From NCBI GenBank assembly GCA_013375405.1, contig JABXJU010000026.1, positions 1 through 30,728 of the forward strand: a stretch of DNA of 30,728 nt, read 5' to 3'. Position numbers and translations under genes: made by a program. The notes under the pieces were generated by a model. That model made no database searches and had not been told where the DNA came from. It saw only the letters and a program-made list of their open reading frames with translations. Shown here in pieces: positions 1-7,666 of the stretch; the first letter of the stretch is position 1; each line of letters opens with the position of its first letter. This stretch comes from Candidatus Helarchaeota archaeon. Lineage in GTDB: Archaea > Asgardarchaeota > Lokiarchaeia > Helarchaeales > HEL-GB-A.

Positions 1-71
1 AGAATTGCTCCACATGTCAACCCTGACATGCCAGATCCAATAATTACAACATCATAGTCAGTTTTTTCCAT
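1..71 (-). CDS. FAD/NAD-dependent oxidoreductase, N-terminal fragment cut by window edge
   Basis: Only the first 23 codons are inside the window, read leftwards from an ATG at 71. They give a short acidic/polar leader followed by a beta strand and the dinucleotide-binding loop GSGMSG (the Rossmann GxGxxG pattern) and then LTCGAI. This is the FAD-binding start of phytoene-desaturase-like / NAD(P)/FAD oxidoreductases. Substrate cannot be judged from so little. The gene is followed on its 5' side by the CHAT-TIR gene, read in the same direction, with about 120 bp between them. The fold is well supported by the motif; the subfamily is open. Confidence 0.7.
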   Translation of the reverse strand, partial: MEKTDYDVVIIGSGMSGLTCGAI

Positions 72-123
72 AAATAACCCAAAATATATTGTTGTTTTAT
101 CTCTCCTTTTTCTGAGAAAAAAT

Positions 124-192
124 GTAACTTTTTTTTTGAAAAAACTTTTTTTGGAAATTTCTCAAAAAGAAGGAGATATTGGAGAGAAATTT
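124..192 (-). terminator. possible hairpin/T-rich terminator after the CHAT-TIR gene
   Basis: Immediately after the TAA of the CHAT-TIR gene, a 9-bp inverted repeat (AAATTTCTC at 155-163 and GAGAAATTT at 184-192) encloses a 20-base loop. On the minus strand it is followed by runs of A and T, including a GTTTTTTC stretch. This could end the CHAT-TIR transcript before the FAD oxidoreductase gene. The stem is AT-rich and weak, and archaea often terminate on T-runs alone, so this is tentative. Confidence 0.3.
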
Positions 193-1779
193 TTAAGTCC
201 TTTTCCGTGGGGTTATAGATATTTTAGATTTTATTTGCATAATTGAAGCCATACTATTTTTAGGATTAAATTTGACCCCCAATCTGCCCCTAATCATTAT
301 TGGAACGTCTTGTTTGTCTATATAAACAGGTATAATATTTTTCCGTTGGAGTGTAGCAGCCCTGACTTCTTCCTGAACATTTCGAGATCTCTGGGAGTTT
401 TTGCTGCAAAAGACTACAACTACGTCAGATTGAGTAATTTTTTCGTTCATATAGGCTGCAATATTACCAATGAAATCGCGTTCATGGTAAAAGACTTTAT
501 CAATTCTCGGATCAAACTCTAACTGTCGGGCAATATCCTTTACACGAAATGTTGTTGAATCCTGTCGTGCATAACTCAGGAACACTGAAATTCCTTTCGG
601 GAGTGCGGGAGCTGCTGGTTCTTCGGCTTCTGGGGGGGCTTTTTTCTTTGGGATGGTAACGGTACTGAAACCTGGGCGGCCATAGAGAATAAAGCTTAAC
701 CAAGTAATGTCGTTTGGATCGGAAACATTGGCAAGGTGTTCTTTGGCTTTCCGAATTGCGGTCCCAAAGGGTTCCCCTTTAAGCAATTGTTTATAAAATG
801 TTGTCGCGAATTGAGCCGCACTTGCATCTACAATGGGCCATAAGGTTGCAAGGCACGCCTTCGCACCTCGCTTCATAATTGCCATTGGAAAATTCAAGGT
901 TTTCGATTCCTCAAAGGCAACTTTTTGGCTCACTTTTATATCTGATTCACACATATTCAAAAAGAAAAGCGCTGGATACTGTAAATAGAGATCAATCACA
1001 GAGTATGGGTCATCAGGGAGATGAAAATAGATATCATCGCGGGTTACTCCTGAATGTCCGCAATAATGAAATATATCGAGTCGTGGTGAAGAGAAAATCT
1101 TCGACAAAGCCCGATATGTCGCTCCTTTTTGTGAATAAAGATTGATTTGGAGATCAAGATCTTTTTTCGCTTCGAAAAAGTCAGTAATTTGTGCGGTTTC
1201 TCGTTCAGCTGCTGGAAGATTACCGGTTGGATTTGTTACAATCGCGAGATGCCCAGCTTGATTCTGCGCCTTCTCAGAGACTAATATCGATGCAACATCT
1301 TCTAAAATGGGGCTTCGATAAATATCATACTTTGTGGCAAGAAAGGATTCCCCATCATGCATCAATTCAAAAGGAATTAAAAAGTTTGTGGAGAGTAACA
1401 CGATTGTATCGATGGGGTTCTCTTTTATATACTCTTTTACCTGATCCGGAAAGAGACTTTGATAGATTTTCTTTCCTACTGTCTCTACCTTTTCAAGGTT
1501 GGTATCTCCAGGAATATCTTTGATAGTAATATCTGATTGTTGGATTATTTCAGTAACACTTACGGCTCTTTGCTGTGTATCCGATCGTACTTCCTCATAA
1601 AAGTGATAAATCGCCGCAATTTCGTCCTGCAAGACCTGGTAGAAAGATTTTGTCTTTTGTATAACTTCCTGTTTTTTTCTTTCATCAGCTAAATCTGGAA
1701 CGAACATAATTCGGAATTTCTCGTTTATATCATAAATTGTATTTAAATATAATATGGATGCAGAAGTTTTTTGTGTCAT
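193..1779 (-). CDS. CHAT protease-like / TIR domain fusion protein
   Basis: A 528-residue protein with two recognisable effector domains. Residues about 125-370 form a CHAT (caspase-HetF-associated) domain. It has the pre-CHAT segment IPFELMHDGESF, a histidine motif HYCGHS (candidate catalytic H242) and a cysteine motif LNMCESD (candidate catalytic C277), so the Cys-His dyad is intact. A Lys/Pro/Glu/Ala-rich linker (about 377-396) leads to a TIR domain (397-520). That domain starts ISVFLSYARQD and carries a Ser-rich helix start with the glutamate pair E470/E471; E471 sits six residues after S465, where NADase-type TIRs hold their catalytic Glu. Residues 1-120 are mostly helical and unrecognised, possibly a sensor. 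No signal peptide or membrane segment is seen. CHAT and TIR domains are known separately in prokaryotic immunity and regulated cell death. A role here is inferred, and no other defence gene lies next to it. A weak GAGG ribosome site precedes the ATG. Confidence 0.85.
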   Translation of the reverse strand: MTQKTSASILYLNTIYDINEKFRIMFVPDLADERKKQEVIQKTKSFYQVLQDEIAAIYHFYEEVRSDTQQRAVSVTEIIQQSDITIKDIPGDTNLEKVETVGKKIYQSLFPDQVKEYIKENPIDTIVLLSTNFLIPFELMHDGESFLATKYDIYRSPILEDVASILVSEKAQNQAGHLAIVTNPTGNLPAAERETAQITDFFEAKKDLDLQINLYSQKGATYRALSKIFSSPRLDIFHYCGHSGVTRDDIYFHLPDDPYSVIDLYLQYPALFFLNMCESDIKVSQKVAFEESKTLNFPMAIMKRGAKACLATLWPIVDASAAQFATTFYKQLLKGEPFGTAIRKAKEHLANVSDPNDITWLSFILYGRPGFSTVTIPKKKAPPEAEEPAAPALPKGISVFLSYARQDSTTFRVKDIARQLEFDPRIDKVFYHERDFIGNIAAYMNEKITQSDVVVVFCSKNSQRSRNVQEEVRAATLQRKNIIPVYIDKQDVPIMIRGRLGVKFNPKNSMASIMQIKSKISITPRKRT

Positions 1780-1895
1780 CTTTTCATCCTCAGAATTTTT
1801 TTATTGATTACTGTGAATATAAATGCTTATAAAAATGATTATAACCTTTTAGATATACCACTCTAGTTCCAGCAGCGGGATAGGAAAAATCGAAA

Positions 1896-3152
1896 TTATT
1901 GAATGAATTCTCGCGGATCGGTAATTACTCCCTTTAAAGCACTAGCTGCAACGGTGGCAGGAGCTGCGAGATAAATTTTAGCATCTCGACTCCCCTGACG
2001 TCCAATGAAATTGCGGTTGGATGCAGACAGGCTAATTTCTCCTGGCGCCAACGTACCAAAAATACCGAGGCAAACTCCACAAGTAGGATGGGTTACTAAT
2101 GCTCCTGCATCTATAAAGGTATTGATAAGTCCATCCTTTAAAGCTTGTAAATATATTTCTTTAGAAGCAGGGGTTATAATTAACCGCACATTTTTATTGA
2201 TCTTTTTGTTTTTTAGAATTTTGGCGGCAATCCTGAGATCTTCTAAACGTCCGTTAGTACAGGTACCAATAAATCCTTGATCAAATTTTATTCCTTGAAC
2301 ATCTCCCACAGAGACTGCATTCCCGGGACTATGGGGTTTAGCAACTTGTGGATCTAATTCATTTACATCCAGTTTTAATTCAGAACTATAATTTGCATCT
2401 AAATCTGCTTTTATAACATTGAAATCCTGCGTAATACGGCCTTTTAACCATTGTAACGTTTTCTGATCTGGTTCAATAATTCCTGCTTTACCCCCCATTT
2501 CTATTGCCATATTGCATATAGTCATCCGGCTATCAACGCTGAGTGCCTTAACAGCCTCTCCATGAAATTCTACACTTTGATATGTAGCTCCAGCCGTCCC
2601 AATTTTTGTTATGAGTTTTAAAATTATATCTTTCCCAGCGATAAAAGGTGGTACTTCCCCTTGTAAAGTGATTTTAAAAGATTCAGGTACTTTAAACCAT
2701 AATTTTCCTTCTGCTAGAAGAACTGCGGCATCAGTTGATCCAATTCCTGTAGAGAATGCACCAAATGCACCGTAGGTACAGGTATGACTATCTGTTCCAA
2801 CAATTAACGCTCCTGGCCAGACAAATCCCTTCTCTGGAATAACTTGATGACAGATTCCTTCCGTCATACCTAACCAATTTTTGATACCATACTTTTTCAC
2901 GAATTCTCGAGTGCTTTTATGGACAATAGCAACATCTATACTATTCGCAGGAGTCCAATGATCTAGGAGTACCACAACTCGGTCTGGATAAGCAATTTTT
3001 TCGAGATTTAATTCTTCATATGTATCTGCCACACGCATGCCAAGCATTTCATGCATCATTATTATATCGACATCTGCATTTACAATCTGTCCTGCTTCAA
3101 CTTTCGATCCTTCTGCATGGGCCGCAAAGATCTTTTCAGCTATTGTTGGCAT
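1896..3152 (-). CDS. leuC: 3-isopropylmalate / homoaconitate dehydratase family, large subunit
   Basis: A 418-residue large subunit of the archaeal-type IPM isomerase / homoaconitase family. It holds the [4Fe-4S] cluster that dehydrates and rehydrates a 2- or 3-hydroxyacid. Cluster cysteines are C298 (in GTCTNGR) and C358/C361 (HPTCGVCLG). Other family marks are GTDSHTCTYGAFG (about 119-131) and NRNFIGRQGSRDA near the C-terminus. The length matches the short archaeal LeuC/HacA class rather than the longer bacterial LeuC. The ATG is preceded by a clear AAGGAGT ribosome site. It lies 22 bp downstream of the small subunit gene, so the two form an operon. No leuA, leuB or other leucine or lysine gene is in the window, so isopropylmalate, homoaconitate and 2,3-dimethylmalate-type substrates all remain possible. 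Confidence 0.9.
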   Translation of the reverse strand: MPTIAEKIFAAHAEGSKVEAGQIVNADVDIIMMHEMLGMRVADTYEELNLEKIAYPDRVVVLLDHWTPANSIDVAIVHKSTREFVKKYGIKNWLGMTEGICHQVIPEKGFVWPGALIVGTDSHTCTYGAFGAFSTGIGSTDAAVLLAEGKLWFKVPESFKITLQGEVPPFIAGKDIILKLITKIGTAGATYQSVEFHGEAVKALSVDSRMTICNMAIEMGGKAGIIEPDQKTLQWLKGRITQDFNVIKADLDANYSSELKLDVNELDPQVAKPHSPGNAVSVGDVQGIKFDQGFIGTCTNGRLEDLRIAAKILKNKKINKNVRLIITPASKEIYLQALKDGLINTFIDAGALVTHPTCGVCLGIFGTLAPGEISLSASNRNFIGRQGSRDAKIYLAAPATVAASALKGVITDPREFIQ

Positions 3153-3174
3153 TATGAATTACTCCTTTTAGATT

Positions 3175-3687
3175 TTAAGGACTCCCTGACTGTTTTATAC
3201 GTTGCTTTACGGCAGGGATCACACCACCTGCAGCAATTATCCTCATTAAAAAGGGTGGCAGTTTGGTACCTTGATATTCTTTACTTTGTGTTAAATTTTT
3301 AATAATACCCTCCTCAAAATGAATTTCTACAACATCGCCCTCAGCAAAATAATCTGAAGCTTGTTTTAATTCCAGAAGCGGAATACCCAAATTAATTGCA
3401 TTTCGATAAAATATTCGAGCAAAAGAATCAGCTATAACAACGGCTATTCCAAGAATTTTCAATACAAATGGGGCTTCTTCTCGGCTACTTCCACTTCCAA
3501 AATTTGATCCACCTACAATAATATCTCCTTTCGAAACTTTCTCTGTAAAATCTGGGCGTATGGGTTCAAACGTGTGTGATGCCATTTGTTCTGGATCGCG
3601 TATAGTCAAATATCTTCCTGGGATGATAACATCCGTATCGATATTATCTCCAAATTTCCAGACCTTCCCCTTAATAATGCTGGTCAC
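3175..3687 (-). CDS. leuD: 3-isopropylmalate / homoaconitate dehydratase family, small subunit
   Basis: A 170-residue swivel-domain subunit that pairs with the large subunit encoded just downstream. It begins with the standard GKVWKFGDNIDTDVIIPGRY run and contains the active-site Ser-Ser-Arg loop GSGSSREEAP (64-73), followed by ADSFARIFYRNAINLG. Two sites differ from textbook isopropylmalate isomerases. The specificity loop reads YLTI (26-29), whereas the Methanocaldococcus isopropylmalate and homoaconitate enzymes have, as I recall, YLVY and YLRT. The usual Cys and His in NFGCGSSREHAP are Ser65 and Glu71. Substrate is therefore uncertain, though membership of the family is not. The start is a GTG; a 14-bp palindrome lies about 44 bp upstream. 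Confidence 0.9.
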   Translation of the reverse strand: MTSIIKGKVWKFGDNIDTDVIIPGRYLTIRDPEQMASHTFEPIRPDFTEKVSKGDIIVGGSNFGSGSSREEAPFVLKILGIAVVIADSFARIFYRNAINLGIPLLELKQASDYFAEGDVVEIHFEEGIIKNLTQSKEYQGTKLPPFLMRIIAAGGVIPAVKQRIKQSGSP

Positions 3688-3730
3688 ATTTTCACTTCAA
3701 CAAAATTTATTTCTCTTTTAATTAAAATAA

Positions 3731-3744
3731 AAGTATTAATACTT
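3731..3744. promoter_or_regulatory. perfect 14-bp palindrome upstream of leuDC, candidate operator
   Basis: The word AAGTATTAATACTT is a perfect dyad placed between the end of the gelsolin-like gene and the GTG of leuD. It starts 44 bases upstream of that GTG, the right distance to overlap an archaeal TATA/BRE region. Amino-acid operons in archaea are often controlled by Lrp/AsnC-type regulators that bind AT-rich dyads. The site is AT-only apart from two bases, so a chance palindrome is possible. Confidence 0.35.
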
Positions 3745-3785
3745 AAAATGAAAAATTTTTTATCTTCACCGAATTTATTGAATAT

Positions 3786-4112
3786 TTATTTATTCTCGCG
3801 GTGTTTTAAGAGTGAATGAACATCACCTTCAACGAATTTAATGGATTCCCCAAAAAGATCCAAAAATTCATTTGGCTCATTTCCTTCTTCAATTGATTTG
3901 ATCTCAAATTCTCTATGTTCTTTTATTAGCTCACTTTGTGTAATTTCTGCTGCTGCAAATTTTTCATCAACAGTCGATTTACTTCCAATCCATATCCATA
4001 ATATTTTTCTATTCGGATCCTCGACTACATAAGAATCTCCATTTGCAAAAATCGCTGATTTAATTTCTACTAATTTTCCTTTAATAACATGGTATATTTT
4101 GGGTTCTGACAT
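3786..4112 (-). CDS. gelsolin-like domain protein
   Basis: A 108-residue protein that is essentially one gelsolin/villin-type domain. The core runs NGDSYVVEDPNRKILWIWIG (about 25-44) followed by SKSTVDEKFAAAEIT, which matches the gelsolin pattern of a DxYvv strand, a hydrophobic W-I-G strand and a helix beginning DEK.AAA. There is no signal peptide or second domain. Gelsolin homologues that bind and remodel actin are known from Asgard archaea, so this gene is one of the best taxonomic clues in the window. Actin binding is inferred. It lies apart from any cytoskeletal gene, between the OGG1 and leuDC genes on the same strand. A moonlighting or Ca-binding role without actin is possible. Confidence 0.8.
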   Translation of the reverse strand: MSEPKIYHVIKGKLVEIKSAIFANGDSYVVEDPNRKILWIWIGSKSTVDEKFAAAEITQSELIKEHREFEIKSIEEGNEPNEFLDLFGESIKFVEGDVHSLLKHRENK

Positions 4113-4192
4113 GGTTTTTCAGCCATAATAATCCTATTTGAAGAATTATTCAAATTCTCATTTATTACTTTCATAATTCTTACCTTAACTTT

Positions 4193-5065
4193 TTAAAAGT
4201 ACTGACAAAGTTTTAAACGATTACAAAAGAGGTATTCTTGTGCATATCCAGCAAATTCCCCAAAATATTCTGAACAAAACTCTCTAATTTTTCTATCATT
4301 CACCTTTTTATTCTTAAAATATAGATTTAAAATAATTTTTCGAATCCATGTATCAAGTGGACAGGCTTCTAACTTATCCATCGAAAAGAGCATAATGCAA
4401 TCTGCTACTTTGGGACCTATCCCACAAAAGGATTCCTGTAATATTTTATGCGCATGGTCATAGGGCATCTCTCTAAATTCCTCTAGAGATAAACCGAGTG
4501 AATTATTTTTAAGTAACAGAGCAGAGCTCAGCACATATTTTGCCCGATAACCCAGTGCACACCCCCCTTTATCAAATCCCTCTTTTAACTCATATATTTT
4601 TGCGCTGGATAGTTGTTCGGGTGTCGGAAAGGTGTAAAAATCCTTTCCATCCCAATTTAATTTCGTTCCATACCTTTGTGCAATTGTTTCTATACTTCGC
4701 TTTATTTTTGGAATTTGGGTGTTCTGTGAAATTATAAACGAAATCATACATTCCCATGGATCTTGGCGAATTAGTCTAAGCCCGCGTGCATTTTCTATTG
4801 CCTCTTCAATATATGAGTCTTTAGTTATACGCTTGTAGATAGATTCTAAATCATCATCAAGGCGAAAATATAAGGAAATTATTTCCTTTGGATCCTCTAT
4901 CTCAGGAGATACAAAAAATTCTAATTCACCATCATCTTGCCGAATCTTTACCACATGATCGTAGATGACCCCGAACCACCATTGATCATTTCCAGGCTCC
5001 CATCTAAATACCTGACCACAACATAAAGATTGGTTTAAATCAAAAAGGTGTGCTCTTAATTTCAC
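4193..5065 (-). CDS. ogg: 8-oxoguanine DNA glycosylase/AP lyase, OGG1 type
   Basis: A 290-residue HhH-GPD glycosylase of the OGG1 (not AGOG) type, with the OGG1 N-terminal domain. It excises 8-oxoguanine opposite C and nicks the AP site. The N-terminal signature is QSLCCGQVFRW (12-22). The helix-hairpin-helix is CGIGPKVADCIMLF, with catalytic Lys219, and the following PLDTW holds catalytic Asp238. These align with K249 and D268 of human OGG1. The C-terminal tail ends GYAQEYLFCNRL, also OGG1-like. The start is a GTG with GGATC just upstream. It follows the DUF2299 gene by 18 bp in the same direction, so they are probably co-transcribed. Confidence 0.93.
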   Translation of the reverse strand: MKLRAHLFDLNQSLCCGQVFRWEPGNDQWWFGVIYDHVVKIRQDDGELEFFVSPEIEDPKEIISLYFRLDDDLESIYKRITKDSYIEEAIENARGLRLIRQDPWECMISFIISQNTQIPKIKRSIETIAQRYGTKLNWDGKDFYTFPTPEQLSSAKIYELKEGFDKGGCALGYRAKYVLSSALLLKNNSLGLSLEEFREMPYDHAHKILQESFCGIGPKVADCIMLFSMDKLEACPLDTWIRKIILNLYFKNKKVNDRKIREFCSEYFGEFAGYAQEYLFCNRLKLCQYF

Positions 5066-5083
5066 TTTGATCCCATATGAAAC

Positions 5084-5605
5084 CTAACCATAAAAGGGAA
5101 TATGTTCCATCCCAGGTGCCGTCTTACTAATTTCTCCACTAGCACAAAGTTCATTCAAAAGTAAGATCGCTGAAATAGTTGCGAAATAGATTTTTCTAAT
5201 AGATTTGAAAAATTCATTCTTCGTTAAGCCATCAAAATAAATCTGATCCGAGAGTTCCCAAAAGATTGGCACGTTTTTTTCATGTTTAATTGAATGAATT
5301 ACTTGTATAAAGAGCATATTTTTCGTGAAAGTTTGTAAAAATTTTTGCCGTATCTCAGACTTTTTAAGACATTGTAGATGTGGTGGTGAAATTTTCGTTC
5401 CACAAAGTATTCTAAGAAAATCCCGTTCTTTTGGGACTAATACTACAAAACCCATAGGACGTGGATGATTGAAGGGATACATTAATTCAATTATAAAGTC
5501 AGTCTTTGCATCACTGGGTCTTTTAATTTTAAAGATGCCTTCGTCAGTGCTCCATTCTTTAATTTTCCTCTCAATTTCTTTACTACCCAAATTTAATCCA
5601 ACCAT
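5084..5605 (-). CDS. DUF2299 family protein
   Basis: A 173-residue protein with the layout of the archaeal DUF2299 family as I recall it: an N-terminal helix EIERKIKEWSTDEGIF, a central sheet containing VVLVPKERDFLRIL and a KISPPH segment, and a C-terminal helix region with the family-like block YFDGLTKNEFFKSIRK followed by a LLLNEL helix. The fold resembles small chaperone-like alpha/beta domains, but no biochemical function is established that I know of. The gene sits 18 bp upstream of the OGG1 gene in the same direction, which makes co-expression with DNA repair likely but proves no functional link. The ATG start is chosen over an overlapping out-of-frame ATG four bases earlier. Confidence 0.7.
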   Translation of the reverse strand: MVGLNLGSKEIERKIKEWSTDEGIFKIKRPSDAKTDFIIELMYPFNHPRPMGFVVLVPKERDFLRILCGTKISPPHLQCLKKSEIRQKFLQTFTKNMLFIQVIHSIKHEKNVPIFWELSDQIYFDGLTKNEFFKSIRKIYFATISAILLLNELCASGEISKTAPGMEHIPFYG

Positions 5606-5717
5606 GCATTAAAGCAATATTCAAATTTCTTTTGATGCTCTTAATTAAAAATAAAACCAATGAATAAAAATTTTATATCAATTAAAAAAAAGATGATTTA
5701 AAGAAAGGTAAAAAAGT

Positions 5718-6161
5718 CTATTCAGGCACAAAACTTAGGAACACTTTTGGTCGTTCTTCTTGATTTCCTCTGCGATCGGTGAAAAGTTCTGTTCCGTCTT
5801 CGTAAGCCACTTTGAGTCGCATTCCAATTTTTATTGACTCAGGGTCCGATTCATTAACGCCCTTAATATGCACTGCGAGAGCAACTCCTGAATCTAAATC
5901 TACAGTACCAAAACAATAGGGGTTCTTCGGAGAATATCCTTTCGCATTCATGAATGAAGAACCTATGTGGATGGTCGTAAACGATGCCAATTTTCCCTTT
6001 CCTTCTACCTCTACCCATTCAAGATTAGATTTAAAGCACTTAGAACAAATTATTCGGGGCGGGAGATCAACATTCCCACAATCTTTACATTTTGAGCCCA
6101 TCAATTTCTTCTGATTTAGGAAATCTACATAACTTTGAACTGTAAATGGTTTTTCAGACAT
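5718..6161 (-). CDS. Zn-ribbon OB-fold protein (DUF35 family), thiolase partner
   Basis: A 147-residue DUF35 protein: an N-terminal helix, a rubredoxin-like zinc ribbon with C25-C28 and C39-C42, then an OB fold with CFGTVDLDSGVALAVHIKG. In archaea, proteins of this family scaffold acetoacetyl-CoA thiolase with HMG-CoA synthase, the first steps of isoprenoid synthesis. Related forms accompany SCP2-type thiolases of other pathways. Here it follows a thiolase gene by 15 bp with its own ribosome site, so the two very probably form a complex. No HMG-CoA synthase gene is in this window, so a different acyl-CoA pathway is possible. Confidence 0.88.
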   Translation of the reverse strand: MSEKPFTVQSYVDFLNQKKLMGSKCKDCGNVDLPPRIICSKCFKSNLEWVEVEGKGKLASFTTIHIGSSFMNAKGYSPKNPYCFGTVDLDSGVALAVHIKGVNESDPESIKIGMRLKVAYEDGTELFTDRRGNQEERPKVFLSFVPE

Positions 6162-6176
6162 AATTATTCCTCCACC

Positions 6177-7442
6177 TTACCTCTTAAAGATATGAATTGT
6201 ACATGAACCACCACTGCCACCCACATTGTGACATAAACCACGTTCAGGGATCTCTTTCAATTGTCGTTTACCTTCAGCTTCGCCTCGCATTTGTTTGAAA
6301 ACCTCAACAATTTGTCCTATGCCACTAGCTCCTATAGGATGTCCCTTCGATTTTAGTCCTCCGCTTGTATTGATGGGTAATTGTGCATTTAATTCAGTTA
6401 ATCCTTCTTCTACTGCTTTTCCCGCTTCACCTTGTTTAAAGAATCCAACGTCCTCCATAGCTACTAATTCTGCAATAGTGAAACAGTCATGAACTTCTGC
6501 AAATTGAATATCCTTCGGTTCTAAATTCGCCATTTTAAAGGCTTCTCTTGCACCAGCCTGTGCTGCGCGTAAATGTGACCTATCCGGGCGATCATGTAAT
6601 GCAAGTGTATCACTACCTTGCCCAGATCCAATAACCCAAATAGGGGTATCAGTGTATTTTTTAGCATTTTCTTTTGTTGTTAGTATCGACATAGCTGCAC
6701 CATCCGTAACTAGCGAGCAATCGTTCAATCGTAGTGGATATGATATCCAAGGGTTTGCTTTTGGGTCCTCAAGATATTCCCAAATATCTTTCCAATTACC
6801 TCTTCCTTTCTTAATATTTTTATTCATTATATCTTCTAGTGACATTGGCATTTGTGCTCTAGGATTCAATTTTCCATTATTATGATTTTTAATTCCAACC
6901 AACCGAAGTTGTCTTATCGTTGTCCCGTACTTTGCCATATGTGCTGTTGCAATATTCGCATATAAGCCAGGAAAGGTTGCTCCATAAGGATATTCATACG
7001 CGGCATCTGCTGCAGCCGCTAATGTATCGGTTACACCCGCGGTTGTCAAATCGGTCATTTTTTCCACGCCTCCAGAAATTACTGTATCATAAAATCCACT
7101 AGCCACCGCTAATACACCCAATCGAAAAGCTACTCCACCAGAAACGCAAGCATCCTCGACTCGTAATGCAGGCTTAGGATTCAATCCAATCAGTTCTGCC
7201 ATCAAGGGCGCAAGATGCCCTTGTTGTTCAAATAAATCCGAGGAAAAGTTCCCTAAAAAGAGAGCTTCAGCTTCTTCTTGTACATTAACCGTTTTTTCCA
7301 TATGTTCAACTAAGTCAACGTAAGCTTCCATCCATAAATCGCGAGAAGTTTTTATATTCTCGGGCTTTCCGTATTTACTATAATTCCCAAATTTGCACAT
7401 GCCTACTGCTACAAGTGCAACTTCTCTAGCTAATTTTCCCAA
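6177..7442 (-). CDS. thiolase-family acyl-CoA acyltransferase (SCP2-like)
   Basis: A 421-residue thiolase-fold enzyme that would condense or cleave acyl-CoA esters. The nucleophile is C99 in VEDACVSGG. The second-half catalytic motifs are EVHDCFT (H318) and GHPIGASG (H368), and the C-terminal loop is CHNVGGSGGS. The length and the VHDCFT block match the archaeal/SCP2 thiolases that work with a DUF35 protein, and the DUF35 gene follows directly. The start is a TTG: an in-frame stop lies two codons upstream, and the next Met (M15) falls inside the first beta strand. It may be the acetoacetyl-CoA thiolase of the mevalonate pathway or a catabolic 3-ketoacyl-CoA thiolase; the sequence alone does not settle this. 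Confidence 0.9.
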   Translation of the reverse strand: MGKLAREVALVAVGMCKFGNYSKYGKPENIKTSRDLWMEAYVDLVEHMEKTVNVQEEAEALFLGNFSSDLFEQQGHLAPLMAELIGLNPKPALRVEDACVSGGVAFRLGVLAVASGFYDTVISGGVEKMTDLTTAGVTDTLAAAADAAYEYPYGATFPGLYANIATAHMAKYGTTIRQLRLVGIKNHNNGKLNPRAQMPMSLEDIMNKNIKKGRGNWKDIWEYLEDPKANPWISYPLRLNDCSLVTDGAAMSILTTKENAKKYTDTPIWVIGSGQGSDTLALHDRPDRSHLRAAQAGAREAFKMANLEPKDIQFAEVHDCFTIAELVAMEDVGFFKQGEAGKAVEEGLTELNAQLPINTSGGLKSKGHPIGASGIGQIVEVFKQMRGEAEGKRQLKEIPERGLCHNVGGSGGSCTIHIFKR

Positions 7443-7666
7443 ATGTACTCACATCCAGTTTCTTAGTGTTTTTTTATATTTATCTATAAGTCTTATAGTA
7501 ATTATTTAAAAATTACTTGATTTGTGATTTAAAAAACAATAGAAAGTTGTTTTAAAAACTTATTTTTATCAAATGTGTTATAGAAAATTTTTAAATTTCT
7601 ATCACTTAGAAGATATTAAAAGAAAAGTTCTAACAATTTGAAATGCCCTTTCAAAGAGGCACTTTG

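Noticed and set aside
512..1523. Plus- and minus-strand open frames inside the CHAT-TIR gene
   Set aside because: They lie in other frames of a gene with strong motif support and read as Arg/Leu/Ser-rich low-information peptides.
7443..7642. 200-bp AT-rich divergent spacer examined for tRNA, riboswitch or small gene
   Set aside because: Only A/T-rich promoter-like sequence; no cloverleaf, no conserved aptamer-like helices, no convincing frame.
7643..7666. Upstream ATG for the unknown gene before the DHH gene
   Set aside because: In frame, but it lacks a ribosome site, while GAGG is well spaced for the ATG at 7667.
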